NCBI GenBank assembly: GCA_021851165.1
Contig: JAJZJN010000003.1
Location: forward strand, 1 to 47,588
Origin: Actinomycetes bacterium
Lineage (GTDB): Bacteria > Actinomycetota > Acidimicrobiia > Acidimicrobiales > JAJZJN01
Direction: 5' to 3'
Length of the DNA: 47,588 nt
Below are positions 39,402 to 47,557 of this stretch, one piece after another. Position numbers and translations under genes: made by a program. The notes below the pieces were generated by a model. It was not told the origin of the DNA. It worked only from the letters and a program-made list of their open reading frames with translations, and ran no database searches. The first letter of the stretch is position 1; every line of letters starts with the position of its first letter.

Positions 39402-40613
39402 CTAGAGGCCCAGCAGGGAGGCCACCCGCTCCCGGTGCTCGGCTGCGGTGCCGAACATGCCGGCAGATGCCTTGACCCGCTTCACGTAGAGGTGCATGTC
39501 GTGCTCCCAGGTATATCCGATGCCTCCCAGGCACTGGATGCCCTCCAGGGCTATCAGCCTCTGGCAGTCACCAGCGGCAGCTTTCGCCATCGCTACCGCC
39601 AACCCCTGTCCCGGATCGTCCTCGGCAACAGCGAGCGCTGCATAGTATGCGAGAGCACGCGCAGACTCCAGGGCAACGTACATGTCAGCCAGCTTGTGCT
39701 TTATCGCCTGGAACGAGCCGATCTTCACCCCGAACTGCTCGCGGCTCGTCACATGAGCGTGGACGGTGTCGAAGATCGCCTGGCAGGTGCCCACCATCTC
39801 CGCACTCAACGCAACGGTGGCCACCTGGAGCGCCCGGTCCAAGGCAGCCTCCCCGTGACCTGGCACTCCGAGCAACCTATCCTCGCCAACCTCGACCCCT
39901 CCTAGCACCACGGTCGCATATTGCCTCGATGCATCCAGATTGGCCATCGGCACCACCTTCACGGCCTGCCGGGGCACCACGAACAGGGAGATCCCTGCCG
40001 GCCCGACACCTGCCGGCCCGACACCTGCCGGCCCGACACCTGCCGGCCCGACACCTGAGTCCACCCGGGCCGCGACGACGATCTCGCTCACCGTTCCGGC
40101 ATCGAACACATAGTGCTTGACGCCCTCCAGGGCATAGCCCGAATCAACGCGCCTCGCGGTGGCCCTGATCGCCTCGGGTACCCAGGAACCGGACTCCTCG
40201 GCCACAGCCAGGGTTCCAGCCATGCCTTCTCGCGCAACGGGCTGGAGGAAACGGTGCCGTTGTGCATCGTTGCCCCCTCCGGCCACGGCGGGAACGAACT
40301 GTGACACCGTAGCTGCAAGGGGTCCTGGTGCGAGTGCGCGCCCGAGCTCCTCGCTCATCACCGCGAGCTCCACGGTCCCAAGCCCCACCCCACCGTAAGC
40401 CCTGGGCACAGTGAGCGCCGGCCAGTCCAGTTCGGCCATCCGAGCCCAGAGCTCTCCGGCGACCGTAGTCTGGATTCTGCCGTCCCGGCTGGCTACCCCC
40501 TCGCCGTCGCTTTCTACGATGCTGCGCGCAAGCGATACCGGGCATTGTGCTTCCAGCACCGACCGCAGCACATCGCGTAGCGCGCCCTGCTCGGCGGTCA
40601 GCTCCAGGTCCAT
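39402..40613 (-). CDS. Acyl-CoA dehydrogenase, type B, with (GVGPA)4 insert
   Basis: A 403-residue ACAD-like chain of the same class as the 15863-17062 product: MDLELTAEQGALRDVLRSVLEAQCP, GGVGLGTVELAVMSEELGRALAPGPL, VTSREQFGVKIGSFQAIKHKLADMYVALESARALAYYAAL and ECLGGIGYTWEHD-like CLGGIGYTWEHDMHLYVKR. Residues about 188-207 are four GVGPA pentapeptides from a 15-bp repeat, inserted in the beta-domain before the strand ISLFVVPR. It starts 3 bp after the ADP-forming synthetase gene and ends the leftward operon. Its type A partner could be the convergent 35169-36371 product. Confidence 0.88.
   Translation of the reverse strand: MDLELTAEQGALRDVLRSVLEAQCPVSLARSIVESDGEGVASRDGRIQTTVAGELWARMAELDWPALTVPRAYGGVGLGTVELAVMSEELGRALAPGPLAATVSQFVPAVAGGGNDAQRHRFLQPVAREGMAGTLAVAEESGSWVPEAIRATARRVDSGYALEGVKHYVFDAGTVSEIVVAARVDSGVGPAGVGPAGVGPAGVGPAGISLFVVPRQAVKVVPMANLDASRQYATVVLGGVEVGEDRLLGVPGHGEAALDRALQVATVALSAEMVGTCQAIFDTVHAHVTSREQFGVKIGSFQAIKHKLADMYVALESARALAYYAALAVAEDDPGQGLAVAMAKAAAGDCQRLIALEGIQCLGGIGYTWEHDMHLYVKRVKASAGMFGTAAEHRERVASLLGL
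39994..40053. repeat. 15-bp tandem repeat x4 inside the type B ACAD gene
   Basis: Four identical copies of CCTGCCGGCCCGACA, in frame, coding for GVGPA on the minus strand. Confidence 0.95.
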
Positions 40614-40616
40614 GCT

Positions 40617-42773
40617 CTACTGCCTGCCTGCTACGACCGGCCTGCCCACTACGGCCAGGGCGTCGAGCACCACCGCGCCCTCCGGCATCACGGCTACCGG
40701 GTTCAAGTCCAGCTCTTCCAATCGCTCTCCACACGCTCCAGCCAACGCAGCAACCGCCAGTATCACCTCCACCAGCGAGCGAACGTCCCCGCGTGGCCTG
40801 CCCCTGAAGCCCTGGAGCAGCGCCGCACCCCGAAGGCTGCCCACCATCTCGGTCGCGTCACGCCGATCTATGGGCAGGGGTCGTACGGACACATCTGCAA
40901 GCAACTCGGCCAGGATCCCACCGGTACCTACCAGGATCGCCTGACCGAGGATAGGGTCGCGCGACATACCGACAATCATCTCCGTGCCACCCCGGACCTC
41001 GCGCTGAAGAACCACACCCTCGACAACAGCCTTCGGATCAGCCATCGCGGCGCGCTGCAACAGCGCGGCGTAGGCCCGCTCGGCAGCGGCAGCGCTCGAT
41101 ATGCCAAGCTCGACCAGCCCGAAATCCGACTTGTGCGGGAAGCTCGGCGACGAAACCTTCATGGCTACGGGAAACCCGATCTGCTTGGCAAGGCGGCCTG
41201 CCTCTGCCCCATGACGAGCGAGAGCTTCCTCCACCAGAGGAATGCCGAAGGCCGACAGCAGCTCACGCGTCTCGGCGGATCCGAGGAATGCCCCATCGCT
41301 GCTGGCGCAGTCGAGCACCTCGGCGAGTCGAGAGGGCATCCGAGTAGCCGGGCGACGACGGTGCCGGAACGTCCTGGTCGCCTCTTTGTAGCGACCCAAG
41401 GCATGCAGCGCCGCAAAGCAATTGCGAAAAGAGCGAAACATCGGCATGCCTGCGTCCACAAGCGTCCTGAAGCCCGGCTGGTCCGTCTTGAACGAGTTCC
41501 ATGTCACCACGATCGGCTTGGAAAGATCATCGGCAAATGCCACGATGTCCTCGGCAAATCGGTCGGTCAGCCGCCCCAGGGCTCCGGTCAGCCCGACGAC
41601 GATGACGTCTACCGCCGGATCGGCTGCCAGCAGCTCGAACACCCGTCTCCGCTGATCCAGGGGAGCCGCCAGGAGGAACTGCGCGCCGTTGTCAACTGGG
41701 TTCACGACAGTGAGGTAGCCGGGAATGATCTCTCTGAGCGCCTGCTGGGTAGAGGCCGACAGGGTGGGAACCTCGACACCATGGGACTCTGCCACCTCTG
41801 CCATAAGCGCTCCCGATCCCCCGGAGATCGAGTAGAGAGCGCAACGCGCCCCTGTGCCCGCAGGAAGCTTGGCGAACAACGCAGCGGTCTCCAGCAGCTC
41901 GTCGAGATCACGCACCCGGACCACCCCGTACTGGCGAAACAGGCCGTCGACAACTGCATCCGACCCGGCTAGGTGCCCTGTATGCGAGCTTGCCATCCGG
42001 GCACCAGCTCGGGTGCTGCCGATCTTCAAAGCGACAACGGCCTTGTGCTGCTCGTTGGCCGCCTCAAGTGCCCTCCGGAGCTTGGGCAGGTCACGGAAGC
42101 CTTCGAAATAACCGGCGATCACCGCTGTGTCGGCGTCGTAAGCGAAATACTCGATGAAGTCTGCCGCCTCGTAATCGAGCTCGTTGCCAGTGGGAACCCA
42201 CCGAGAGAACGCGACTCCGAACTCCGCTCCTTGGACAAGGGGCCTTCCCTGGTGCCCGCTCTGGGTGATGAGCCCTATACGGCCGCCCCGAAGCCGCGGG
42301 GGCTCCTGAAGCGCTTCGAAGGCGTTCGTGTTCGTATTCGGGCCGAACACCCTGATCCCGTAGCGCCGCGCCGCCTCGCCCACCTCGCGCTCGAGTGCCG
42401 CTCCTTCGGGCCCGACCTCGCTGAAACCAGCCGTGAAGATCAAGACGTGGCGCACACCGTGCTTGCCGCATTCCTCCATGGCTTGGGGGACATCGCTCGT
42501 CCCGACGTTGACCACCGCGAGAGTCACCTCTCCGGGTATGTCGGTCACGTGCTCGTAGACCGGGATGTCGCCAACCCGACCCCCTCTGGCGTTCACGAGA
42601 TACCAGGTCGTCCCCCATCGCCCATCGTTGGCCCTGCGCAGCTTGTCGGGGTCGGCCTCCCGCCGCACGGAGCCGATGAGAGCAACCGCGCGCGGGTGGA
42701 ACAGCTCGTCTATATCGTCTCGCCGCCGCGGCGCCGCACCGTGCCTCGCCACCTCCTCTCGCCGCTCAGGCAC
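40617..42773 (-). CDS. ADP-forming acyl-CoA synthetase (acetate-CoA ligase, NDP-forming type)
   Basis: A 718-residue single-chain NDP-forming acyl-CoA synthetase. The CoA-binding domain comes first (LFHPRAVALIGSVRRE, residues 24-120, with GPNTNTNAF). Next are succinyl-CoA-ligase-like domains with RIGLITQSGHQGRPLV and the phosphohistidine loop ASSHTGHLAGSD near residue 262. The C-terminal part is ATP-grasp (LLSAFGIPLVEEALARHGAEAGRLAKQIGFPVAMKVSSPSFPHKSDFGLVELG, MIVGMSRDPILGQAILVGTGGILAELLADVSVRPLPI). It makes or uses acyl-CoA with ADP + Pi, a reversible, energy-conserving route. GTG 42773 overlaps the SDR stop by 8 bp. Confidence 0.9.
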   Translation of the reverse strand: MPERREEVARHGAAPRRRDDIDELFHPRAVALIGSVRREADPDKLRRANDGRWGTTWYLVNARGGRVGDIPVYEHVTDIPGEVTLAVVNVGTSDVPQAMEECGKHGVRHVLIFTAGFSEVGPEGAALEREVGEAARRYGIRVFGPNTNTNAFEALQEPPRLRGGRIGLITQSGHQGRPLVQGAEFGVAFSRWVPTGNELDYEAADFIEYFAYDADTAVIAGYFEGFRDLPKLRRALEAANEQHKAVVALKIGSTRAGARMASSHTGHLAGSDAVVDGLFRQYGVVRVRDLDELLETAALFAKLPAGTGARCALYSISGGSGALMAEVAESHGVEVPTLSASTQQALREIIPGYLTVVNPVDNGAQFLLAAPLDQRRRVFELLAADPAVDVIVVGLTGALGRLTDRFAEDIVAFADDLSKPIVVTWNSFKTDQPGFRTLVDAGMPMFRSFRNCFAALHALGRYKEATRTFRHRRRPATRMPSRLAEVLDCASSDGAFLGSAETRELLSAFGIPLVEEALARHGAEAGRLAKQIGFPVAMKVSSPSFPHKSDFGLVELGISSAAAAERAYAALLQRAAMADPKAVVEGVVLQREVRGGTEMIVGMSRDPILGQAILVGTGGILAELLADVSVRPLPIDRRDATEMVGSLRGAALLQGFRGRPRGDVRSLVEVILAVAALAGACGERLEELDLNPVAVMPEGAVVLDALAVVGRPVVAGRQ

Positions 42774-43602
42774 CTACGGGTGCCCCCCCGGCAAGCAGCG
42801 AGAAGTCCAGGCGGCCGGTCAGCATGCCCGCCGAGAATCCTCCATCGACGTAGACGTTGGAACCTGTCATGTACGATGCCGCCGAGCTGTTCAGGAACAC
42901 CAGGACATGGGCCTGCTCCTCGGGTGTCGAATTGCGCCCGAGCGGCTTCGGGAAGCGGTCCATGAACTCCTTGCCCATGTACGACTCGAAAGACGGCATC
43001 ATCGGTGTGTCCGTCGGACCCGGGCTCGTGCAGTTCACACGTATCCCGTGAGGGGCGAGATCGATCGCGGCATGCATCGTCCACAAGGCGACCGCCTGCT
43101 TGGAAAGCAGGTAGCCTTCGCCCACCACCTCTGGATGCTCCTCGCACCATTCACGGGCCTCGACGTATCCGGGGGTCGCCACAAGGCCTTCAACCTGGCC
43201 AATGGATTGCTCCCACCCGTAAGCGCCCGCCGAGGACACGCTCACCACGGCGCTGCCCGCTGCCATCAGAGGCACCACCAGCCCGGTAAGGTGCCGGGCA
43301 GCCGCGAAATTCACCAGCATCACGTCGAGCCCCGTGAAGGGCGGCCCCGCGAGGCCCGCGCAGTTGAACAGCGCGTCCACCGGAGCACCGATGCGCTCCA
43401 CCGCTTCTCCGACTGCCTGCGGGTCGCGAAGGTCTATTGCCTGATGGGAGGCCACCTCGGAAGCGGGTGCTTTCAGGTCGATCACGTGGACCTCCGCCCC
43501 GAGACCGATCAGATCCGCCACTGCTGCGGCGCCCATGCCTGAGCCTCCGCCACCGCTCACGAGCACCCGCCTGCCTTCATAGCCCCAAGGAGCGTGCCTC
43601 AC
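42766..43602 (-). CDS. SDR-family oxidoreductase
   Basis: A 278-residue short-chain dehydrogenase of the 3-alpha-hydroxysteroid-dehydrogenase/carveol-dehydrogenase-like type. The glycine motif is SGGGGSGMG at about residues 16-24, where most SDRs have TGxxxGIG. DLRDP, FNCAG and the catalytic pair VSVSSAGAYG / GYLLSKQAVALW follow. Long residues after the first catalytic Ser (WEQSIGQVEGLVATPGYVEAREWCEEHPE) form an insertion also known in 3-alpha-HSD relatives. GTG 43602 lies 4 bp after the amidohydrolase stop. An upstream in-frame ATG at 43719 lies inside that gene. Acts within the leftward operon, probably on an alcohol or ketone intermediate. Confidence 0.85.
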   Translation of the reverse strand: MRHAPWGYEGRRVLVSGGGGSGMGAAAVADLIGLGAEVHVIDLKAPASEVASHQAIDLRDPQAVGEAVERIGAPVDALFNCAGLAGPPFTGLDVMLVNFAAARHLTGLVVPLMAAGSAVVSVSSAGAYGWEQSIGQVEGLVATPGYVEAREWCEEHPEVVGEGYLLSKQAVALWTMHAAIDLAPHGIRVNCTSPGPTDTPMMPSFESYMGKEFMDRFPKPLGRNSTPEEQAHVLVFLNSSAASYMTGSNVYVDGGFSAGMLTGRLDFSLLAGGAPVGA

Positions 43603-43606
43603 GACA

Positions 43607-44758
43607 TCAACCGAGCCCGTAGAGCAGCCGCGCGTTGTCGCAGACCATCCGGCGCTTCTCGGCCTCGGGCACCCCACCGAAGGACTCCTCGAGCACCCGG
43701 CGGCTGTAGGGCCAGTCATGGCGGTGATGCGGGTAGTCGGTGGACCACATCATGTTGTCCACCCCTATCCAGTGCCTCACGGCTACGGCAAATGGCTCAC
43801 GCACGAAAGTAGCCTTCCAGTTCCGCCGGAAGTACTCGCTCGGAAGCATCTTCAGCGTCGATCCCACCCAGGTCCGGTTCCGCCAGTAGTGGTCGTCCAT
43901 GTGCTCCAGGAAATGAGGTATCCATCCCGTCCCGCATTCGACCGCGACCATCCTCAGCCCTGGGAAGCGGTCGAACATCTCCGAGTAGATGAACTCGGAC
44001 ATGAAGTGCGAGGCATCCCCGACCGCACCACCCATCTGTGCGAGGCCAGGTGGCCTACCGGCCTCGAACGCGGCCTGCCGACCTGCACCGGCCTGGCGAC
44101 GCTTGCCTGCCTGACGCAAGCCGCTGTGAATGTGCACTGGCATCTGCTCTTCCTCGGCGGCTTCCCAGAACGGGTCGTCCTCAGCGGAGAGCGCCGGATT
44201 GCCAGAGGGATACGCCGAGATGATCACCCCTCGGAACCCCGCCAGCTTGGCATCTCGAAGCCATTTGACAGCCGTGGGGACGTCCACACCTGGCATCTGA
44301 GCCAGGCCTATGAGACGCTCGGGATCGGTGGCCATGAACTCGTCGTGCATCCAGGTGTTGTAGGCCTCAAGCCCAGCCAGGTGATAATCGTCGTCCTCCT
44401 GTGCCATGAAGGCAGCCATGGTCCGTTGCGAGGGGAACAGGACCTCTGCATCCACCCCGTCGACGTCTTGCTCCTCGATCCGCTCCTTGCCAGAGAAGGC
44501 ACCCCGGCGGATCGTGTCATACGTGGAGCCGTACCATTCCAGGTCCTCATAGCGCTTCCCCCATGGACCGGCATTGGTCACAAGCCCTATCGGCATCGGG
44601 GGGGCCCCCGGGGCTAGCTCCCACGCGTCGCCTCCCTTCGGATCCTTCACCAACCGCGGCGCCCTGTCGTGGAAGCGCCTGGGGAGGTACTCGGTCCACA
44701 TCCCAGGCGGCTCCACCACATGCCCATCGGCCGACACCAGCCGGTACTCACGTGCCAT
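43607..44758 (-). CDS. Amidohydrolase_2 (TIM-barrel metal-dependent hydrolase/decarboxylase) family
   Basis: A 383-residue amidohydrolase-2 protein. SADGHVVEPPGMWTEYLP supplies the first motif (D-x-H). GVDAEVLFPSQ, GLAQMPGVDVPTAVKWLRDAKLAGFRGVIISAYPSG and MPVHIHSG (second His) follow. RMVAVECGTGWIPHFLEHMDDHYWR and MWSTDYPHHRHDWP supply the last acidic motif. About 20 residues (RQAGKRRQAGAGRQAAFEAGR) form a low-complexity insert after the H-I-H-S-G strand. Relatives include gamma-resorcylate-type decarboxylases and ring-cleaving hydrolases, so C-C bond hydrolysis or decarboxylation is possible. ATG 44758 follows GAGGGAGGGG. First gene of the leftward operon under site 6. Confidence 0.87.
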   Translation of the reverse strand: MAREYRLVSADGHVVEPPGMWTEYLPRRFHDRAPRLVKDPKGGDAWELAPGAPPMPIGLVTNAGPWGKRYEDLEWYGSTYDTIRRGAFSGKERIEEQDVDGVDAEVLFPSQRTMAAFMAQEDDDYHLAGLEAYNTWMHDEFMATDPERLIGLAQMPGVDVPTAVKWLRDAKLAGFRGVIISAYPSGNPALSAEDDPFWEAAEEEQMPVHIHSGLRQAGKRRQAGAGRQAAFEAGRPPGLAQMGGAVGDASHFMSEFIYSEMFDRFPGLRMVAVECGTGWIPHFLEHMDDHYWRNRTWVGSTLKMLPSEYFRRNWKATFVREPFAVAVRHWIGVDNMMWSTDYPHHRHDWPYSRRVLEESFGGVPEAEKRRMVCDNARLLYGLG

Positions 44759-44819
44759 GACCCCTCCCTCGATCTCCCCATCTCCCGGAACCAGCCACCG
44801 AGCCGGTGGCGTAGTTCCC

Positions 44820-44833
44820 TGACTTTCATGTCA
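44820..44833. promoter_or_regulatory. TGAC-N6-GTCA palindrome, site 6
   Basis: TGAC TTTCAT GTCA, extended to CTGAC/GTCAG, in the 238-bp gap between the divergent amidohydrolase and AMP-ligase genes. Confidence 0.7.
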
Positions 44834-44996
44834 GTGTAGCGCCTAGGCCAGTCCGCTGGGAAGTGCTCGAACCCGAGGCGCGCGAGCAATGACGGCGCGC
44901 GTGGCAGAGCCGGGATGTACCCTGGCAAGCGTCGGAACTAGGAGGGGGTCTCGCTCGTTCTGCCTGGCGCAGCGAAGGTCCCACCGAGGAGGGCCC

Positions 44997-46568
44997 ATGG
45001 AAGTCCCGCTCACCCCACTCGAGTTCGCCCGCCGGACCAGAAGACTGTACGGGGACTACGAGGGCGTAGTCGACGGAGAACTACGACTCACCTACGAGCA
45101 GTTCTTCGACCGTTGCGACCGCTGGTCTTCAGCCCTCGAGACATTAGGCACCGCTCGGGGTGACCGTGTCGCCTATATAGCCCCTAACACCCATGCCCAG
45201 CTCGAGTCCTACTATGCCGTGCCCCAGCTGGGGGCAGTGCTCGTTCCCGTCAACTACCGCCTCGCACCGGACGACTTCGCCTACATAGTCAATCACTCCG
45301 GCTCGAAGATCCTCTGCGCGCATGCCGACCACCTCGACGATGTCGACAAGGTCCGATCCCAGATGCCCGGCGTGGAGCACTTCGTGGCGCTGGAGGGAGC
45401 ACGCGACGGCTGGGAGGACTACGAGGAGCTGCTCGGTGCCGCAGGGACCCGCTTCACCAAGCCGCTTCTAGACGAGACCGACCTGCTGACGATCAACTAC
45501 ACGAGCGGGACCACCGCCCGCCCGAAGGGCGTCATGATCACCCACCGCAACGCCTATATGAACGTCGTCGGAACCCTGCTCCACCTGCGTATCGGACTCG
45601 GCGAGCGCTACTTGTGGACCTTGCCGATGTTCCACGCCAACGGCTGGACCTATACATGGACCGTCACCGCAGCGGGGGCGACCCACATATGCCTGCGGAA
45701 GGTGGACCCGGCTCTCGTGTTCGAGATGCTGCGAACCGAGGCCGCCACCTGGCTGTGTGCCGCACCCACGGTTCTCATCTCCCTGGCCACCTGTCCCGAA
45801 GAGGCTCGAGGCCGTGTCACCCCTGGAGTCAACGTCGTAACTGCAGGGGCGGCACCTGCCCCGGCAACGATCGAACGCCTGGAGCAGGACCTCGGCTGGA
45901 CGGTTACCCAGGTCTACGGGCTCACCGAGACAGCGCCGTTCATCACCGTGTGCGAGCAGCGGGCTCACCACGACCAGCTCGGCCTCGAGCAACGCTCGGC
46001 CATCAAGGCACGCCAGGGGGTCGAGCTCATCACCTCGGGCGAGCTGATGGTCCTGGGCGACGACGGCAGCGAGGTGCCATGGGACGGCGAGACCCTGGGC
46101 GAGATAGTCGTGAGGGGCAACGTAGTCATGAAAGGATATTTCGAGGATCCCGATGCCACCCGGGACGTGATGGGCGACGGGTGGTTCCACACGGGCGACG
46201 CGGCCGTCACACACCCCGACGGTTACGTGGAGATACGCGACCGGATCAAGGACGTGATCATCAGTGGCGGCGAGAACATCTCCTCCATCGAGGTGGAGGC
46301 GGCCCTGCTCCGCCATCCGGCAGTACAAGAAGCAGCCGTGGTGGGCCTGCCGGACATCCGCTGGGGCGAGGCCCCTCACGCCTTCGTGGTTCTGAAGCCT
46401 TCCAGCAGCGTCACCGAGGAGGAGCTGATCGCGTTCGTCCGTGACAGGATCGCCCATTTCAAGATCCCGCGAGGGGTGCACTTCGTGGACACGCTGCCGA
46501 AGACCGCTACCGGCAAGATCCAGAAGTTCGTCCTACGCCAGGGCGCCTCGGCGGTAAGTCGACAATAG
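44997..46568 (+). CDS. AMP-dependent acyl-CoA synthetase (medium/long-chain fatty-acid type)
   Basis: A 523-residue ANL ligase with all core motifs: INYTSGTTARPKGVMITHRNAY (P-loop), the M-F-H-A-N-G-W region LPMFHANGWTYTW, VYGLTETAPF, DGWFHTGDAAVTHPDGYVEIRDRIKDVIISGGENISSIEVE and the A10 lysine in TATGKIQKFVLR. It is close to the acyl-CoA synthetase group that includes medium-chain and cinnamate ligases (LPMFHCNGW relatives). ATG 44997 follows GAGGAGGGCCC, so this transcript has a leader. The gene stands alone, divergent from the amidohydrolase operon and convergent with the crotonase gene. Confidence 0.9.
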   Translation: MEVPLTPLEFARRTRRLYGDYEGVVDGELRLTYEQFFDRCDRWSSALETLGTARGDRVAYIAPNTHAQLESYYAVPQLGAVLVPVNYRLAPDDFAYIVNHSGSKILCAHADHLDDVDKVRSQMPGVEHFVALEGARDGWEDYEELLGAAGTRFTKPLLDETDLLTINYTSGTTARPKGVMITHRNAYMNVVGTLLHLRIGLGERYLWTLPMFHANGWTYTWTVTAAGATHICLRKVDPALVFEMLRTEAATWLCAAPTVLISLATCPEEARGRVTPGVNVVTAGAAPAPATIERLEQDLGWTVTQVYGLTETAPFITVCEQRAHHDQLGLEQRSAIKARQGVELITSGELMVLGDDGSEVPWDGETLGEIVVRGNVVMKGYFEDPDATRDVMGDGWFHTGDAAVTHPDGYVEIRDRIKDVIISGGENISSIEVEAALLRHPAVQEAAVVGLPDIRWGEAPHAFVVLKPSSSVTEEELIAFVRDRIAHFKIPRGVHFVDTLPKTATGKIQKFVLRQGASAVSRQ

Positions 46569-46578
46569 GCAGCTGCCT

Positions 46579-47430
46579 CTACCAGCCGCGGAACCGTGGC
46601 TTTCGCCGTTCTGCAAATGCAGACATGCCCTCGGCCATGTCTGCCGTGGATGTGACGAGCTCCTGGGCCATAGCCTCCTCTTCGAACGCCGTCGCCCGAT
46701 CCGAGTCAAGCGAGCGATTGAGAAGCCACTTTGCAATCCCTATCGCCTTCGTAGGTCCCGCGGCCAACCGGGTCGCCCACTCGCCCGCCACCTGCTCCAG
46801 GTCCTCCGGCGCGACGACGCGGTTGACCATGCCGAGGCGGGCGGCTTCACGTGCAGTCAGGTCGTCCCCGAAGAACACCATCTCCTTCGCGCGCTGCAAT
46901 CCGACCAGCCTCGGCAGCAGGTAAGCCCCACCTGCATCCGGCGCTATGCCTCGCCTCACGAACACCTCGATGAAGCGAGCGCCCTCGGAAGCGATGACCA
47001 GGTCGCAAGCAAACGCGAGATGCGCGCCCAGGCCCGCTGCCGTACCGTTGACCGCGGCTACAACCGGCTTCTCGCAGTCGAGGACTGCCCCGATCAAGCG
47101 TTGGGCGCCGTGCCGTATCATCCGGGCCACCTCGCCCATCGTTCTCTCCGGGGCCTCCGCTGGGCGCACCATGCCCCCGTTGCGGCCAGAGCGCAGGTCG
47201 GCGCCGCTGCAGAACCCTTCCCCGGTCCCAGCGATGACGACTGCTCCGATCCCTATGGACTCGCTGGCCTCCTCGAGAAGCGCTATCACACGCTCACGCT
47301 GGCCACCAGTCATGGCATTGTGCACAGCCGGCCGGTTCAGCGTTATCCACGAAACCCGGCCTACCACCTTGTTCAGCACCTCCGCGGCGACCTCTCGCCC
47401 AGCTTCGACGTCACTATCTATACCGGCCAC
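46579..47430 (-). CDS. Enoyl-CoA hydratase/isomerase (crotonase) family
   Basis: A 283-residue crotonase. VSWITLNRPAVHNAMTGGQRERVIALLEEA opens the fold. GTGEGFCSGADLR is the first oxyanion site, and CEKPVVAAVNGTAAGLGAHLAFACDLVIASEGARFIEVFVRRGIAPDAGGAYLLPRLVG is the second, with Asp-Ala-Gly-Gly in the position of the second catalytic residue. AREAARLGMVNRVVAPEDLE is the usual C-domain. Closest in look to isomerase or PaaG-type chains. GTG 47430 follows AGGAGGTTCGAA, a near-ideal ribosome-binding site, which decides it over an ATG at 47493. Divergent from a gene at the window edge across site 7. Confidence 0.88.
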   Translation of the reverse strand: MAGIDSDVEAGREVAAEVLNKVVGRVSWITLNRPAVHNAMTGGQRERVIALLEEASESIGIGAVVIAGTGEGFCSGADLRSGRNGGMVRPAEAPERTMGEVARMIRHGAQRLIGAVLDCEKPVVAAVNGTAAGLGAHLAFACDLVIASEGARFIEVFVRRGIAPDAGGAYLLPRLVGLQRAKEMVFFGDDLTAREAARLGMVNRVVAPEDLEQVAGEWATRLAAGPTKAIGIAKWLLNRSLDSDRATAFEEEAMAQELVTSTADMAEGMSAFAERRKPRFRGW

Positions 47431-47510
47431 TTCGAACCTCCTCGCATGGGATCCTATGGAGCTCCGTCTGCACATCACGGTGGGCCGTGCCAATTCACTG
47501 CTCTAGTCTA

Positions 47511-47524
47511 TGACACCTTCGTCA
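47511..47524. promoter_or_regulatory. TGAC-N6-GTCA palindrome, site 7
   Basis: TGAC ACCTTC GTCA, between the crotonase gene and the gene beginning at 47558. Confidence 0.7.
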
Positions 47525-47545
47525 CATATTTCCCCTCCGACCCTG

Positions 47546-47551
47546 TAGGCT
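47546..47551 (+). promoter_or_regulatory. -10 box TAGGCT, leaderless transcript at the window edge
   Basis: TAGGCT lies 6 nt before GTG 47558, the same arrangement as at the other leaderless starts. Confidence 0.4.
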
Positions 47552-47557
47552 CGCCTC

